From: Dermatemys mawii
Taxonomy: Eukaryota > Chordata > Testudines > Dermatemydidae
Direction of reading: 5' to 3'
NCBI GenBank assembly: GCA_007922305.1
Contig: ML677326.1
Location: 55,298,785 to 55,362,784, forward strand
Length of the DNA: 64,000 bases
In this document: positions 1 through 11,952 of the stretch, piece after piece
Layout of the letters: each line of letters begins with the position of its first letter
Numbering within the stretch: position 1 is the first letter of the stretch
Program-made: the position numbers and the translations under genes
Notes under the pieces: generated by a model
What the model was told of the DNA's origin: nothing
The model's input: the letters and a program-made list of their open reading frames with translations, nothing else
Database searches by the model: none

Positions 1-25
1 CTTTCATGGGTAAAAACCCCATTTC

Positions 26-80
26 TTTGCATCTTGTTGTTTTTGTGGATACAGACAACAAATGGCTACCCCTCTGATAC
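26..80 (+). repeat. Penelope-like element terminal fragment
   Basis: The stretch reads 'TTTTTGTGGATACAGACAAC' followed by a GGCTACC(C)CTCTGA motif. The same terminal block, slightly diverged, closes the Penelope-like element near 11903-11941. It is about 55 bp, so it is a truncated copy. A short open frame crosses it but shows no domain and I do not consider it coding. Confidence 0.5.
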
Positions 81-82
81 TT

Positions 83-689
83 TGTACTATGTCAGTTTGG
101 AAACCTTAGAAAAGGGCTACAACTTCACCCTCTACGAAATCTGTTCCCTTCTCATAGGAACTTCATTCAATGTTATTTGCAGAATCTGTCCTTGCAGCTT
201 AGTGCAACTGATATAATACAGTTCACACTTCACCTGCCTGCCTTTGCACCAGAGCAAAAATGAAAGAACAAGTAGGATGCCCGCACTAGACTTCCAAATA
301 ATGTATGATCTATTGCTTTTCTCCCGCCCGCCCCCGCCGTCCCCTCTCTTTAACTGCAGATTTGGGAGAGAAGAAAGATAAGATCGTTAAAAAAAAACAG
401 AACTCTCAAACTCAGAAGACAAGTTAAAATAGTAAAAAGAGTAGCCAAAAAATTATTTTAAGTGCGTTATCCTTGTCAAAAAAATCTCCAGAACAATACC
501 CAAGAAATATCATTTTCCCCTGGAAACTGAATTTAACTTTTAATAAAAACTAAACTGAGTAAATGTAATATCTGAAAATAGAAATCTTATTTGGAGGGAC
601 AATTAAGTGAACTTTTAAGTTTGCCGACAGACTTTCAGCATTTATCTTTCTTAAAACAGTTGAGCGCTCAAGAAACATTAACTAATTAA
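83..689. other. No gene seen; C-rich tract inside
   Basis: AT-rich unique-looking DNA with no recognised repeat. At 323-344 the plus strand is C-rich with four runs of at least three C, a G-quadruplex-capable motif on the minus strand (see findings). Confidence 0.5.
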
Positions 690-799
690 GCCCCAATCCT
701 GCAATGTGATCTACACAGGTGGACTGATGCAGAACCTCACTCAAGTTAATGGAGCTCCATGTTGATGCACCAGTCTATCTGCATGCGGAATCAGGGCCT
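690..799. repeat. Ancient palindromic interspersed repeat
   Basis: It begins 'CCCCAATCCTGCAATG' and ends 'GGAATCAGGGCC', which pair imperfectly as inverted ends. The centre has an 'AAGTTAATGGAGCTCC' block typical of the old fold-back repeats common in reptile and bird DNA. Boundaries are approximate and the class is unknown. Confidence 0.35.
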
Positions 800-814
800 T
801 TTGTTAGTTTAGTG

Positions 815-1171
815 CAGGGGGGCTCAAACTTCATTGCACCACGTCCCTCTTCTGACAACAAAAATTACTACATGATCCCAGGAGGCATGGAGAACAAAGC
901 CTGAGCCTGCCCAACCCCCCCCTGCCCTAGGTGGAAGGGGGCAAAGCCCAAGCTCCACCACTTTGAGTGTGGGGGGGCCAAAGCACAAGGGCTTCAATCC
1001 TAGGCTGAGGGCCTGTAACCTGAGCCCCTCCTTCGAGGGTTGAAGTCCTCAGACTTCAATCCCAGGCAGTGAGGCTTGGGCTTCGGCAAATCTAACCCCA
1101 GACCCTGTGACCCCATTAAAATGGGGTTATGACCCACTTTAGAGTCCCAACCCACAGTTTGAGAACTGCTA
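815..1171. mobile_element. Non-autonomous hAT element (357 bp)
   Basis: The left end CAGGGGGGCTCAAACTT pairs with the right end AGTTTGAGAACTGCTA as hAT-type inverted termini of the 'CAGNGGTTCTCAAACT' kind. Flanking 8-bp target duplications match 7 of 8: GTTTAGTG at 807-814 and GCTTAGTG at 1172-1179. The interior is partly GC-rich with no transposase frame. A second hAT starts 27 bp downstream. Confidence 0.85.
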
Positions 1172-1198
1172 GCTTAGTGAAATAAGGGCTATCTAGGA

Positions 1199-1519
1199 CA
1201 GTGGTTCTCACTCAGGAGAATGCATACCTGTGGGGCTATGCAGAGTTCTTTCAGGAGGTACATCAACTCATCTAGATATTTGCCAAGTTTTACAACAGGC
1301 TACATAAAAAGCACTAACAAAATCAATACAAACTAAAATTTCACACAGCCAAAATGAGAAAATAAGCAATTTTTCAGTAATAGCATGCTATGACACACTT
1401 GTATTTTTATGTCTCATTTTATAAGCAAGCAGTTTTTAAATGAGGTGAAACCTAGCATACAGAAGACAAATCAGACTCCTGAAAGCGATACAGTAGTCTG
1501 GAAAGGCTAAGATTCACTG
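1199..1519. mobile_element. Non-autonomous hAT element (321 bp)
   Basis: It starts CAGTGGTTCTCACTC and ends AAGATTCACTG, an inverted pair. The 8-bp duplications are ATCTAGGA (1191-1198) and ACCTAAGA (1520-1527), 6 of 8 matching. The interior resembles a turtle hAT family I recognise ('GGTACATCAACTCATCTAGA' and 'CAAATCAGACTCCTGAAAG' blocks). No transposase is encoded. Confidence 0.85.
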
Positions 1520-1527
1520 ACCTAAGA

Positions 1528-3994
1528 CACTTACCACTGAAGTGGAAAGTTATTTATAAACAACCAAAGAGCAGTATAGGATAAAACACAAATTAAAGTT
1601 TAAAACATGCAGTAAAGAATATGGCAGCCAAATAATAAACACACTTTGTACTTCTGTTGTGCATAATGACATTGTAGGTAGGTAGGAGTAGAAACTAGAA
1701 TCTGGCTCCAGCCAGACACCCACGTCTTATCATTAAAAGCTGTATCTGCTGACAATGACCTTGATTCTATATGCTATGAAACTGGTTCAGCGTCAGCTCT
1801 GAAGGACGACTGCATAGGAGACTTGAATATGAGTAAACATAAAAGAAATACTAAAATCAAAAAAGAAAACCCAAAGCCTTCTCTGAAGTGTCTCCACTGG
1901 ATGAGTGCCATCTTTTGGATGACTAACACCACTTTTCTGTAGCATTCTGGAACTAAATTAAATGCAGCTATGACAATTTACACCAGCTGAGGACCTGCCC
2001 AATGATGTTTATTGGAAATATGTTAGTGCAATTAATCCAAAACTAAAGGACAGCACTTCTTATGGTATTCAGGAATTAAGATATCTGACTCTCATCAGTG
2101 TTACTGGGAAACAAGAAATTAAATCCTTTCACATGGCATTGAAAATACACCTCTCTATGGGCCATTTTTTTTTCTCTTTTCTCAAGCCTATCTATTCTTC
2201 CTTATTTAATACTAATCAGAGCCTCAGTCATCATCAAGGTTCCTCCTCCCCAGCAAGCAATAATTAAAACACTTTAATTTTTATTTTCTTGTTCTATCCA
2301 AGCATGTTTATTATCATTAAGTGACAGTTCCTGAAACGCATTGCTGAGTCTAATATGGCCAGCCCTGTGGTGAAATCACCAAGTTAAATTGTTTACTGAA
2401 AACTAGCTTTTAAGAATTATCACATTACAATCTAAATATGAGTCAATAAATCCTATTTCAGTAATCCATTATGATTCTGCATGGCCATCAAAATTCAATT
2501 AGACTTTACATCCATACACATTCAATACATGTGTCAATCTAAAGTTCGTAATTAGAAAGAGATGGAAATTGCTATCTTTTGTCTAGCCATAAAGATACTT
2601 ATTGGATCTTATTGGATACTGTCATCAAAAGAAGAAACCTATTATTTAAAAGAGTCAATTATTTTGACTAATTCAAGTAGTCAGTGACTTCAAATTGAAA
2701 ACCCAGAAGCTCTCACATTACATTTCATTTAGGATTAGCAACATTTATGATTGGGATACTTTATAAATGATGGCTGTTCATTAGTCACTGGTATAATTAG
2801 ACTGTACATAATTGTTCAAGTCAGATTTGAGTAGTACTATTTTTGGAAAGCTAAAACCTGCAGAGTGAATCTGAAAATGTCCAGCTATAACCACAAAGAA
2901 GAATATTAAACGACATGATTTGGAGCTCTGTTACCTGTGTGATTTTCTCAGTTCATATTTTAAATTATAATAAAGGTATGGTACATAAAAGAAATAAACA
3001 CATAACAATTAAAATACACCTTAAGACGAAAAGGACCAGATTCTCTGTTGGTGAACACTGACATAACTCTACTATAGTCACTGAAGAGATATACAATCCA
3101 GTGTCTCAAGTCTGAAAACTAACCTTACTCTCTTGGGAACTTAATAGCTTGGAAGTGATATAAATAATCACATATGTTTGGAGATATAGCAGACTCTACT
3201 TGAAGTGAACAGAGACTGCACAAATCTTGTTTTGTTATTTCTCCTTGATTTACCTTCAGAACAAAAGCAGACAAACTAACCACTGATATATTCAGAAGAT
3301 CAGATTGGATTCATGAGAAAACGTGGACTATGGCTTAGAACCATTGCTTAAAAATATAAATAACCATTTCGAGGTGTGAAAAAAATCAAATAAATTAATG
3401 TAGTAACTACCACTACACTAGATATTTATGAAAAATATCTAGATTTCCTGCATCTTACTTTCACCTGTTATGAAAATATGTTTTAATTTAAAATGCAAGG
3501 TAACAAGTTAACATTATCTATGACCTTCCGAAAAAGTGATAAACATAGGCTCTTGTGACAGATATTGTAATCTCATGAAATATCTTTGGATACCATATTG
3601 TATTAAGTTATGTATCACTGTGGGCCAGGGATTGTATACAATTTCAGTGGAGAAAGTTAACATGACTCCTCCAGGAACCAAAAAATAATGGGAGAGATTA
3701 AGGTGAACCACTCAATTTGTAAACTCCTCTAGGGAGATACTATCCCCTGGGGAGGTTTGTATATACTGGTTCAGTGGGGTTTTCCACAGACCAACAAACA
3801 AAGAAAGGCTTTTGGCATAAAAAGATTGCATTTAAGCTGACTCAGACCCTTCTTTATGATTCAATGAATGGACAAGATTGTCTGGCTAGCGGTACTTTGG
3901 CCTACAAGGGCCCCATAAAACTGATGGGTGACCTCTGATCTTTTTAGAGTCTTTTAAACCTGTGTATTTATTTAAAAATGTCTTTGTAATTCTT
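1528..3994. other. No gene or recognisable repeat seen
   Basis: About 2.5 kb of AT-rich, apparently single-copy DNA. Short open frames lack recognisable domains. The part around 2270-2830 is rich in ATTA/TAAT motifs with little simple repeat, a texture seen in conserved non-coding DNA, but conservation cannot be judged from one sequence. Confidence 0.4.
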
Positions 3995-4039
3995 TTACTT
4001 GAAGAATAAATGTGCACGCTTAGAAAGAGCAGTGTAGTA

Positions 4040-4440
4040 ATTTGTAACTACAGGATCAGAGCCCTCAAAGAGAAAGTAAAGCACAGGTGCTGGTTTACGG
4101 GCAGACTGTGTAAGGGACCCGGGTGTAGTTGGTCTGGCCCAATGGTCATAGCTACGTTGGAGCCCATACGTCAGGGATGGTAATAAGTGAGCCAGGATCA
4201 GAGCAATTGCTAGAGTCAGGTTCAATAAGCAACACTCAGGATCAAAGTCATGCCAGGGTTGGAGACTAGAGATCCAGGATAGTACCAGGCTGGAATCAGG
4301 AGACAAGAGTCAGTCAGGCTGAGATCAGGGAATGAGGCAAGGTCTGGAGTCAGAGCAGGCCCAAAGTCTGCCTATTTGCCTCACATAACTTTCTGGAGTA
4401 CCCACTAGGGTTAAATGGTGTAGTGAGCCAAGTCAGAGAG
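4040..4440. repeat. Probable interspersed repeat, class unknown
   Basis: The block is GC-richer than its surroundings and dense in variants of 'AGTCAGG', 'GGATCAG' and 'CCAGG'. The style is like turtle LTR-retroelement segments. A similar texture occurs at 38041-38200. I see no termini or target duplication, so extent and class are uncertain. Confidence 0.3.
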
Positions 4441-4909
4441 CCATGAAGTACTGTCATTTTTGGTCCCTTGCATGATACAGCCTGTGGCACCTATTCTCCA
4501 CAGTGCTCCTTGGCCGTGGCTCTGGATGGTCTCCTGGTGGCACTGTGAGAACATCAGCCATCCCACGCGCTGTAGACCTGGGTTGTACTCATGGCATCCT
4601 TACAGACTGGCTTGCTGGGGACATCACAGTGTAAAGCAGGGAGCGCCCAGCCTTAAAACCCCTGATCAGAAGGGAGTGGGACAACAGTCCCTGCCCAGAA
4701 ACAGGTAATGGCTAGAGACCTGACTGGGCATTCCTGGACTAAACCATGTGAGGGTGTGGAGGGGGGATACAGATGCAGTTACCCTGAAACTGGGACATTA
4801 AAAGCGTTTGATTTTGAAAGGTACTTAGTGCAGGCACAAGTACCCATCCACACTCTGGACTCTCCAGGAGCAGCACCTGTACTTTCCTTCACATCTCGTA
4901 ACTAAAGAT

Positions 4910-5790
4910 GTGTGTGTTGGAAGACTGTTATGTACTGTGGTTTCACAAATACCATATGTGATCCACTATTAACAATGAAAACATTAGATAATGAGGAACT
5001 ATATACACTTTGTATGTAATGGAATTTATTTGGCGGGGGAGACTGGGAAGAAGGAAGTGCCCTTTTAAAAGTGGGATTCCAGGAGCATCATTCACATCAT
5101 AGGAATATAACATACTGTTAAGACTAAAATTTTTATCCTGGATGCTTATTATATGAATAGTCCTTACTGAATCCAGTGACATACCATGAATAATGACTCT
5201 TCACATGAGTAAGGGTTTTCAGAATCAGACACTACCATTTTTAAATGGTACTCAGCCTAGCCCATAATTTTTGCAGACACAATCTTTCTGTCTTTAACTG
5301 TATCCACAATCAACTGCAAGCAAAAATGATACGATTTAACCACAATCAGGTAAATACTATCATTTGTTCCTGCAATCAATGTCAGTTGCAAAATTAGAGG
5401 CACTCTTTCAAAATCAGATTTCAAAATGGTCTGTGATTGACATAATTAGGGCCCAGGTGTGATTTATCATGAGGCTGCTCGGGAAATGTGAAAGATTCAC
5501 ATTTTCTAGACTGTAATTTATTATTATTTTACTTTTAAAAAATAGTTTTGGACTACTAAAACTGGGTTGGACAAATAAATGCATACATCGGGTATAACAA
5601 GGTAAAATCTTGTTAGATATGTATAACTATTTACTTGTAGTTATTACAATTTTCTTACTCCTACAGATAACAGATGGCAATTGCTGACATTTCAGCACTC
5701 ATAGCCAATCATGCTCATTATACAAACACTTTCAGCAAAAATCTTGGGACTTATGTAAAAGCAAATTAAATTAAAAAAGCGATTAGATCA
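4910..5790. other. No gene or recognisable repeat seen
   Basis: Unique-looking AT-rich DNA between the repeat-like block ending near 4.9 kb and the LTR-like block starting at 5791. Confidence 0.4.
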
Positions 5791-6315
5791 TGATACCAGC
5801 CAGCTCTGTGTTTCTGGGGAACCAGCACGAAGTATCTAGCCTGTCTGACTCATGAAAGACACCCCCCCGCCACCAGTCTCTGTCTGAACCTCAACTGAAC
5901 AGAGAAAAGCTTGCAGAGAACAGTGAAGGGCATTGGAAGACACACCTGGACCCCTCCCGTAAAGGGTGACAAGATTAAGACATCTTCATTAGCATACAGA
6001 ATGAAGAACAGAGACACCTCTCCTATCCTCATCTGCATGAAAGATGGGACAGGGATTAGCATAAAGGATGAAAAACAGAGAACCGTACTGAACTTTGGGA
6101 CCAGAAAAGCAGGGAGACACTGCATCATGGGAATCCCTGCTCCAGATGTTAATGAACCTACGCCTGCACACACCCCGCTCAGCAATTATTGGACCAATTC
6201 TAGTAATAAATCTTTGATTGATATCCAAAATACTGAAGCAGCCTAGTTGCATTGTGAGCTCCTTGGAAGAAAACACCACCCATAGCCAAGAGTGATCAGC
6301 TCCTATGGTCTAGCT

Positions 6316-6625
6316 CAGGGGTAGGCAACCTATGGCATGTGTGCCTAATGTGGCACACAAGCTGATTTTCAGTGGCACTCGCACTGCCTGCATCCTGGAC
6401 ACTGGTCTGGGGGCTCTGCATTTTAATTTAATTTTAAATGAAGCTTCTTAAACATTTTAAAAACCTTATTTACTTTACATACAACAATAGTTTAGTTCTA
6501 TATTATAGACTTACGGAAAGAGACCTTCTAAAAATATTAAAATGTATTACTGGCACATGAAACCTTAAATTAGAGTGAATAAATGAAGACTCAGCACACC
6601 ACTTCTGAAAGGTTGCCAACCCCTG
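6316..6625. mobile_element. Non-autonomous hAT element (310 bp)
   Basis: The inverted termini are CAGGGGTAGGCAACCT and AGGTTGCCAACCCCTG, matching 15 of 16 positions. The 8-bp target duplications are GTCTAGCT (6308-6315) and GTCTAGCC (6626-6633). The family is common in turtles, and the interior 'GGCACTCGCACTGCC' and 'ACTGGCACATGAAACC' blocks fit it. No transposase frame. Confidence 0.92.
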
Positions 6626-7229
6626 GTCTAGCCTAAAGAATACTCTTGAGTCATCAGTTTACCCATAAAAAAATCTAGTGTTCTCCCTTGAACCATTGTA
6701 TTTTCTCTGCAAAAAACCCTACCTATGCCCAGGTAAGGGTTCTGATGTGTAGACACAAAGTCTGCATCAGTTCCACTGGGACTCCATCCTCTCCTGACTG
6801 ATCCTGCTGGGGACTCTGCCCATCTCCTACCCTCAGGATCCTGAGCTACCACCATCACCTGGGAATCCCAAACAGTTCAAGCTTCAGGGAGCAGTGAGAT
6901 CCCCTTCTTTCTCTCCCTTTCTCTGTGTTTTCCTTTCTGCTTCAGGTATTACCCTTTAATAATGTATGTTATGTTGGCTTAAGCTCTCCTTGTGTAGTTA
7001 TTATTATTCAATACATATCTTTTATGGTTAAGCTGGTTTCTTCTCTCTCTCTCTCTCTGAACTGTACTCTTTTGTGTTTTTAGCTTCCCCCATTTACTCT
7101 GCAGCAACACTTCTTCTACCTAAGCTAAAGATCCCTGTAGTGCCCGAAAATATTGTGGGGTTTGTTCATCAAGTGGGTTACCACCAGTACAATTGTAACA
7201 TGAAAGTGGGATAGGGACGTGTTAAACTT

Positions 7230-7399
7230 GGGGCACATAAGGGGGCGGTCAGCTGAAAGTGCTACTCAGACCAGCCTATTGAGACCAGGGGCACATAAGG
7301 GTAACAGCTTGAAAGTGCTGCTTAACCCAGCCCATCGAGTACAGGAACATATGAGGGGATCAGCTGGAGAATGCTGACTGACCCAGTCCGCTCAGACTT
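7230..7399 (+). repeat. Three-copy tandem repeat, about 57-bp unit
   Basis: Units start at 7230, 7288 and 7344 with 'GGGGCACATAAGG', 'GGGGCACATAAGG' and 'GGAACATATGAGG'. Each continues with a 'CAGCT..GAAAGTGCT' block and a 'CCAG(C/T)CC..T(C/T)GAG' block. The third copy is the most diverged. It lies inside or at the edge of the LTR-like repeat and may be an internal minisatellite of that family. Confidence 0.75.
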
Positions 7400-7674
7400 G
7401 CTCTGTTAGTGTGTCTGTGTGTGTTCATCTAGTTCTAGGGCTGGAGGAACCCAGCCCTGGGGAACCTAGGTCCTGCAGGACAGCTCCATTGGGAGGGGAC
7501 TTGCAGAAGGAAGGAATAGAGCTCCATATGAACACACAATAGAATTACAGAAACCCCCTCGCCCTCCGAAGAGTAACCCTAATCAATGAACATACCCCAA
7601 AGTAACAGGCACATCTGGTAACAATCAGAGTAACCATACAGAAATGGGTATATTCATTTCTGCTACAAAAGTGC

Positions 7675-10540
7675 TAACTACAGGTAGTCTCAAGCCGTAA
7701 AATCCATATCTGTGCCCAGGTTTGTATTTCAATCCCCCAGGAGGTCAGGGCTGTTCAGAAATGAATTTTTGGTTCAGCCCAATTCTGGGAGAAACTTTAA
7801 TTGTGAAATTTGGATATGAACTCAGTTCTGGATTTCAGACACCCTCACAGTTCAGCCTTTGGTGCTACTTGGATCCTTCTTCACTTTATACCTGATAAAA
7901 TGAAGGAACTGATTCCTTTCCCAAACATCTTGTTGATTGCTGACTGCTAACTAGCTCAGCTCTACTAGTCTGGATTTCTGACTCCGCTGACAGAAAGGGA
8001 TCAATCTAACACCTTTAAACTTTTGATAAGTTTTTGATGCATGAGTAAACTGGAAAAATAAATGAAAAAGTTGTTAGGTGAACCACTCAAATGCTGCTCT
8101 GCTTGGGAGTCCATTACTGACATTACTTGCTTTAGAGGGTCTGAAATCTGTTCAATGGCTTGTTTTAACCAATAATCCCCTTTCAGGTCACCAATTTGCC
8201 CTCCATCATAACTTCTAAGGGAGAGCTCATCAGATGGTTTTGGTGCATCTTGACTGAAAAAATATTTTTTCCAAATTTTTTTTTCAGGTTGCTTTATTCA
8301 GAAGTTCAAATTAAATTTGGAGATGGAAATTATAGTTTTCTCCTATTTACACACATGCATGATGTAAAGAACACAGCCACATCTAGATTCAGGTGCAAGT
8401 GACTTTGTTTGACCAAATGAATAACAGAAGTCAACATTGTTGAAAGATACTTACAGATACTTTTTATTTGTAGGCAAAGTGTTAAAAGCATAAAGGCTAT
8501 ATAATTGTCCTAGCCACTATCCCACATCTTAATTATGACATTGGGAAAAAAGTCTGACTCATTGTCATGAGAACGTGTGCAAACATTTGAATGCATATCC
8601 TTGAATAAGTCTTGAATGTGTACCGTAAAATCTTGTCACATGGCCTTGTCTGCCATTCTGTTTTCAAGAGACATCTATTTGCAGTTAGTAATGAATTGGG
8701 TTACAACATGTACAGCCTAGCCTGGAAACTTTGATGTAACTCCAAGACCAAAGTGTCAAGTCATTGGTCCCTGGTGACCTACACCGACATGCTGGAACCC
8801 CTATCTGGACAAGAATATGCCTGAGGGTGGAGCAGAGGAATTGCTGATCTCTTAAACAGTTACCAATCATGTGGAGAAAAAGAGGGTGGCGACTCTCTTG
8901 CATTAACAAGATACCTGAAGCTGTATCCTGTTTGCTTCCCTAGACTGGCCACCTTGTAGAGAAGTGAAAAGCTCTGACACTGACTAAGTCGAGCCAGAGA
9001 TGTAACCAAGAGAGAGGTAAAGCCCAAATCCCCAGCGCATACGAAAATGCAGATCCTGTCTTATCAAAGATACTGGTCAATATCAATTTAAAGCCAAACT
9101 CGGACTAAGTTAGAGACATTAAAAAGAAGGTGGTCTGAAGAGCCTTCTGTAGAGCAATTTGAGGATGCTCGAATTGCTCCAACACCCACTAATGTGTTTG
9201 TGCATGTGTGTATCTCAGTGTGTGTTACTAAATGTTCCCCGAAGTAGACACTAAACCTGTGAGTCTGTTATTGAAACAGTGAGGGATCCCTAGGTTAAAT
9301 CAGTGACATTTTAAAGCTTCTCTACGGCTGGAATTTAATAAACCATTTTGTGTTTGTGCCAGACCATCAGTGACCTATAGGCAATGTATAACATGGGTAG
9401 GGAAATGTATTAGACAACCCAAGGTTAATATAAACTCTGTAATCAGCCAAGCTTAATGGGAGAGATGTAGCCAAAGGAAGCTGCCAGGAAAGCATTGTTT
9501 TTCCTTAAAATCAAGGTGAAGTAGCAACTGCTGCTTTCAGCAAATTGAGTTAAATTAAATCTAACAATTGACTTTATGATTGTGTATCAAATTGACCACT
9601 TTAATGTATTTCTTGTAAATTAAGTAAGGAGAACTAAGTTCACCTAGCTAGTAAAATATTTCACTGAAACTTATGTTTGTTTCATAATTTCCAGCCTAAT
9701 CTTTTAATTTATACAATGCACACTGAACTTGTTTTTATTTTCCAAATATTTAATGCAGACAGTTACCTATATTGAAGAAAAGGTAAAATCCTTTACAATA
9801 ATTCCTGAGCCCATTCTATATTTCAATAATTTAAAATATATCCCTATTATTCCAGCAATGCACATAAACATACATGTCTAATAAATGCAGTAACAGCTGA
9901 AGTTCTTTTGGATGCTGATTTTCATTTATTTAGCTATCTAATACACCTCTCTCATGGTTTACTCTCTGCTATCTAAAAGCCAAATGTTCAGTATTGCCTG
10001 AAATGTAAAATGGTGGAAAAGCTTTTACCTTTTCAATTTTGATAAATTGACTTTTTACTGATTTTACTGATTTTGAATCCAATGATTCTTCAGCAATTGA
10101 AGCCATCAGATCCTAAATGATGTATGTTTAAGTAATGCACCATGAAGCTTTGGCCTGAAGTAGTTCTCTAAAATTCTTCATTAGGATCCTGGCAAGTCTT
10201 GATCAGACACTAAATAGGTATTGCAAGGTAAAAGTCTTGCTCATTAAACCATAATGTTGTGGATTTTGATGTGGAATTTCTTTTTAAAAAATGACCAGTA
10301 TGATTTTTGGAATAATTAGACTTTGTTGTATTATTTCCTTGGAAGGGAAAATGTACACTGTGTTTTAAAAGTATGTGTAAAGCTAAACACTGCATTGTCA
10401 AAAGAGCTTCTCTGTGCCATGGCTGCAGGTAGAAGTACTGAAAATTTTTCTAATGGGCACCTTTCAAAGTAGCTGAAAGTCTTACTTCCTAATAGGCTGC
10501 TCTCTCTTCACAGCTGCCAATCCTAAATTTTGGAAAATTA
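7675..10540. other. No gene seen; mostly unique DNA
   Basis: About 2.9 kb without recognisable coding exons. The 8650-9400 part is slightly GC-richer, with a short TG-rich stretch near 9190-9230, and could be an eroded repeat, but I find no termini. Open frames here are short and featureless. Confidence 0.4.
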
Positions 10541-10547
10541 TGAGCTA

Positions 10548-10793
10548 GGCCTTAAAAACTCATGTGTTAAACTTGATGAGATTTTTATAAAAATCAGAAA
10601 TTTGAAAGTTGTCTCCTTTTCATTCTGGTTTCTGAACTTTTGGGGTATATTCAGGTTATGTTTTCACATAATTCTCTGCAAACATGAGGGCTAGAAGCTT
10701 ACTTTTTTAAAATGAAAGCTGAGTTTCTCATGAATAACTTGACTCCAGGAGCTGCGGCATTAAGAAAAAATACCCAACGTCTATATACTCACA
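10548..10793 (+). repeat. Unclassified interspersed repeat, copy 1 of 2
   Basis: Blocks 'GCAAACATGAGGGCTAGAAG', 'AAATGAAAGCTGAG' and 'GACTCCAGGAGCTGCGGC' recur in the same order and orientation at 51893-52135 as 'GCAAACACAAGGCTAGAAAT', 'AAATAAAAGCCAC' and 'CTCCAGAAGTGGGGGC'. I recognise this as a reptile family usually opening with 'AAAATCATGAGATT', but cannot assign a class. Confidence 0.6.
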
Positions 10794-11207
10794 ATTTTTT
10801 AAACACTGAGATCATGAATATAATTCTTTTCTCAGAGAGTGAGAGGATGGTAAGGGGTTTGATAAGGCGAACTTTGTTATGGCTTGAATCAAGCAGTTGC
10901 AATGAAACTACGTTATGAATTAAGAGTCTATTGCTGTCTCCTAATATATGCAGAAGTCACTCGTGCATGGAAATTAAATGTGTGCCCAGAGAAAACAGAA
11001 CCCACAACAACTTTAAATCAGCATTGCTAGGTCCATCTTTTTTTGCTAAAAAACACATGGGAAAAACAGTTTAGCAACCGAATACTGGAGGAAGAGAGGA
11101 GAGAAGACAACAATGTTATTGTTTAAATTTGCTTTCTTTTCCTTCTAGAAATACCTAGAAGTAGTATTTTTCTATTTTGGAATGATCAGGGTCATCAAAC
11201 TTATCAA

Positions 11208-11941
11208 CAACAATGAAGAGTCCTTGTGTCACCTTAGAGACTAACAAATTTATCTGGGAATAAGCTTTGGTGGGCTAGAACCCACTTCATCAGATGCAAG
11301 GCATGGAAAATACAGTAGCATGTATAAATACACAGCACATGAAAGGATTCTTTTGCAAAAGAATAAGTGGACACAAATCTGACATCAGGAATTATAACAT
11401 TCAAAAATCAGTAGGAGAACACTTCAATCTTCTGGATCACTCAATAACAGACCTAAAGGTGGCAATTCTTCAACAACAAAATTTCAGAGACAGGCTCCAA
11501 CCTGAAACTGCAGAACTGGAATTCATTTGCAAACTGGACACCATCAAATTAGGCCTGAATAAAGATTGGGAGTGGTTGGGCCATTACAAAAATTAAACCT
11601 AATATCCCCATACTAATTTCCCCGCTACTGTTGCTCACACCTTCTTGTCAACTGTTTGAAATGAGCCACTCTCATTTCCATTACAAAAGTGATTTTTCCT
11701 CCCTTGGTATCCTACAGTTAACTGAATTGTCTTGTTAGACTGACCTCCCACTTGGTAAGGCAACTCCTATCCTTTCATGTGCTGTGTTTTTATACCTGCT
11801 ACTGTATTTTCCATTCCATGAATCTGATGAAGTGGGGTTTAGCCCATGAAAGCTTCTGCCCACATAAATTTGGTAGTCTCAAAGGTGCTACAAGGACTCC
11901 TTGTGTTTTTGCTGATACAGACTAGCAGGGCTACCACTCTG
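11208..11941 (+). mobile_element. Penelope-like element with inverted terminal repeats
   Basis: A 734-bp element flanked by perfect 11-bp target duplications AAACTTATCAA (11197-11207 and 11942-11952). Its two arms, 11216-11347 and 11770-11902, are reverse complements over about 130 bp at roughly 85% by eye. The interior encodes a relic of the GIY-YIG endonuclease that Penelope-like retroelements carry after their reverse transcriptase, while the reverse transcriptase itself is absent. Inverted flanking repeats with one severely 5'-truncated copy between them are a known Penelope arrangement. Confidence 0.85.
11357..11596 (+). pseudogene. GIY-YIG endonuclease remnant of a Penelope-like element
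   Basis: The open frame runs to a stop at 11596. Its recognisable part starts at KRISGHKSDI and continues with 'GEHFNLLDHSITDLKVAIL', matching the middle and C-terminal half of GIY-YIG domains from Penelope-like elements ('KRIxGHKSD', 'HFN..DHS..D'). The N-terminal GIY and YIG motifs and the upstream reverse transcriptase are missing, so this is a dead fragment. In a live element the protein would nick target DNA for retrotransposition. The upstream residues of the frame come from the left terminal repeat and are not part of the domain. Confidence 0.8.
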
Positions 11942-11952
11942 AAACTTATCAA

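Larger units (their letters stand above)
5791..7540. mobile_element. LTR-retroelement-like repeat, interrupted by a hAT
   Basis: From 'TGATACCAGCCAGCTCTGTG' onward the sequence matches my memory of a long turtle LTR-type repeat: distinct base composition, an AATAAA-like site near 6206 and a CT tract at 7039-7060. A hAT at 6316-6625 sits inside and is therefore younger. Both ends are approximate. Open frames inside (111 aa on each strand near 5.85-6.25 kb) show no retroviral motifs. A diverged non-LTR repeat is an alternative. Confidence 0.4.

Noticed and set aside
5850..6279. Overlapping 96-111-aa frames near 6 kb as genes
   Set aside because: They lie in an LTR-like repeat, overlap on both strands and contain no recognisable motif.
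7230..7399. CRISPR-like array
   Set aside because: Units are long, degenerate and contiguous without unique spacers, in a vertebrate context; this is a tandem repeat.
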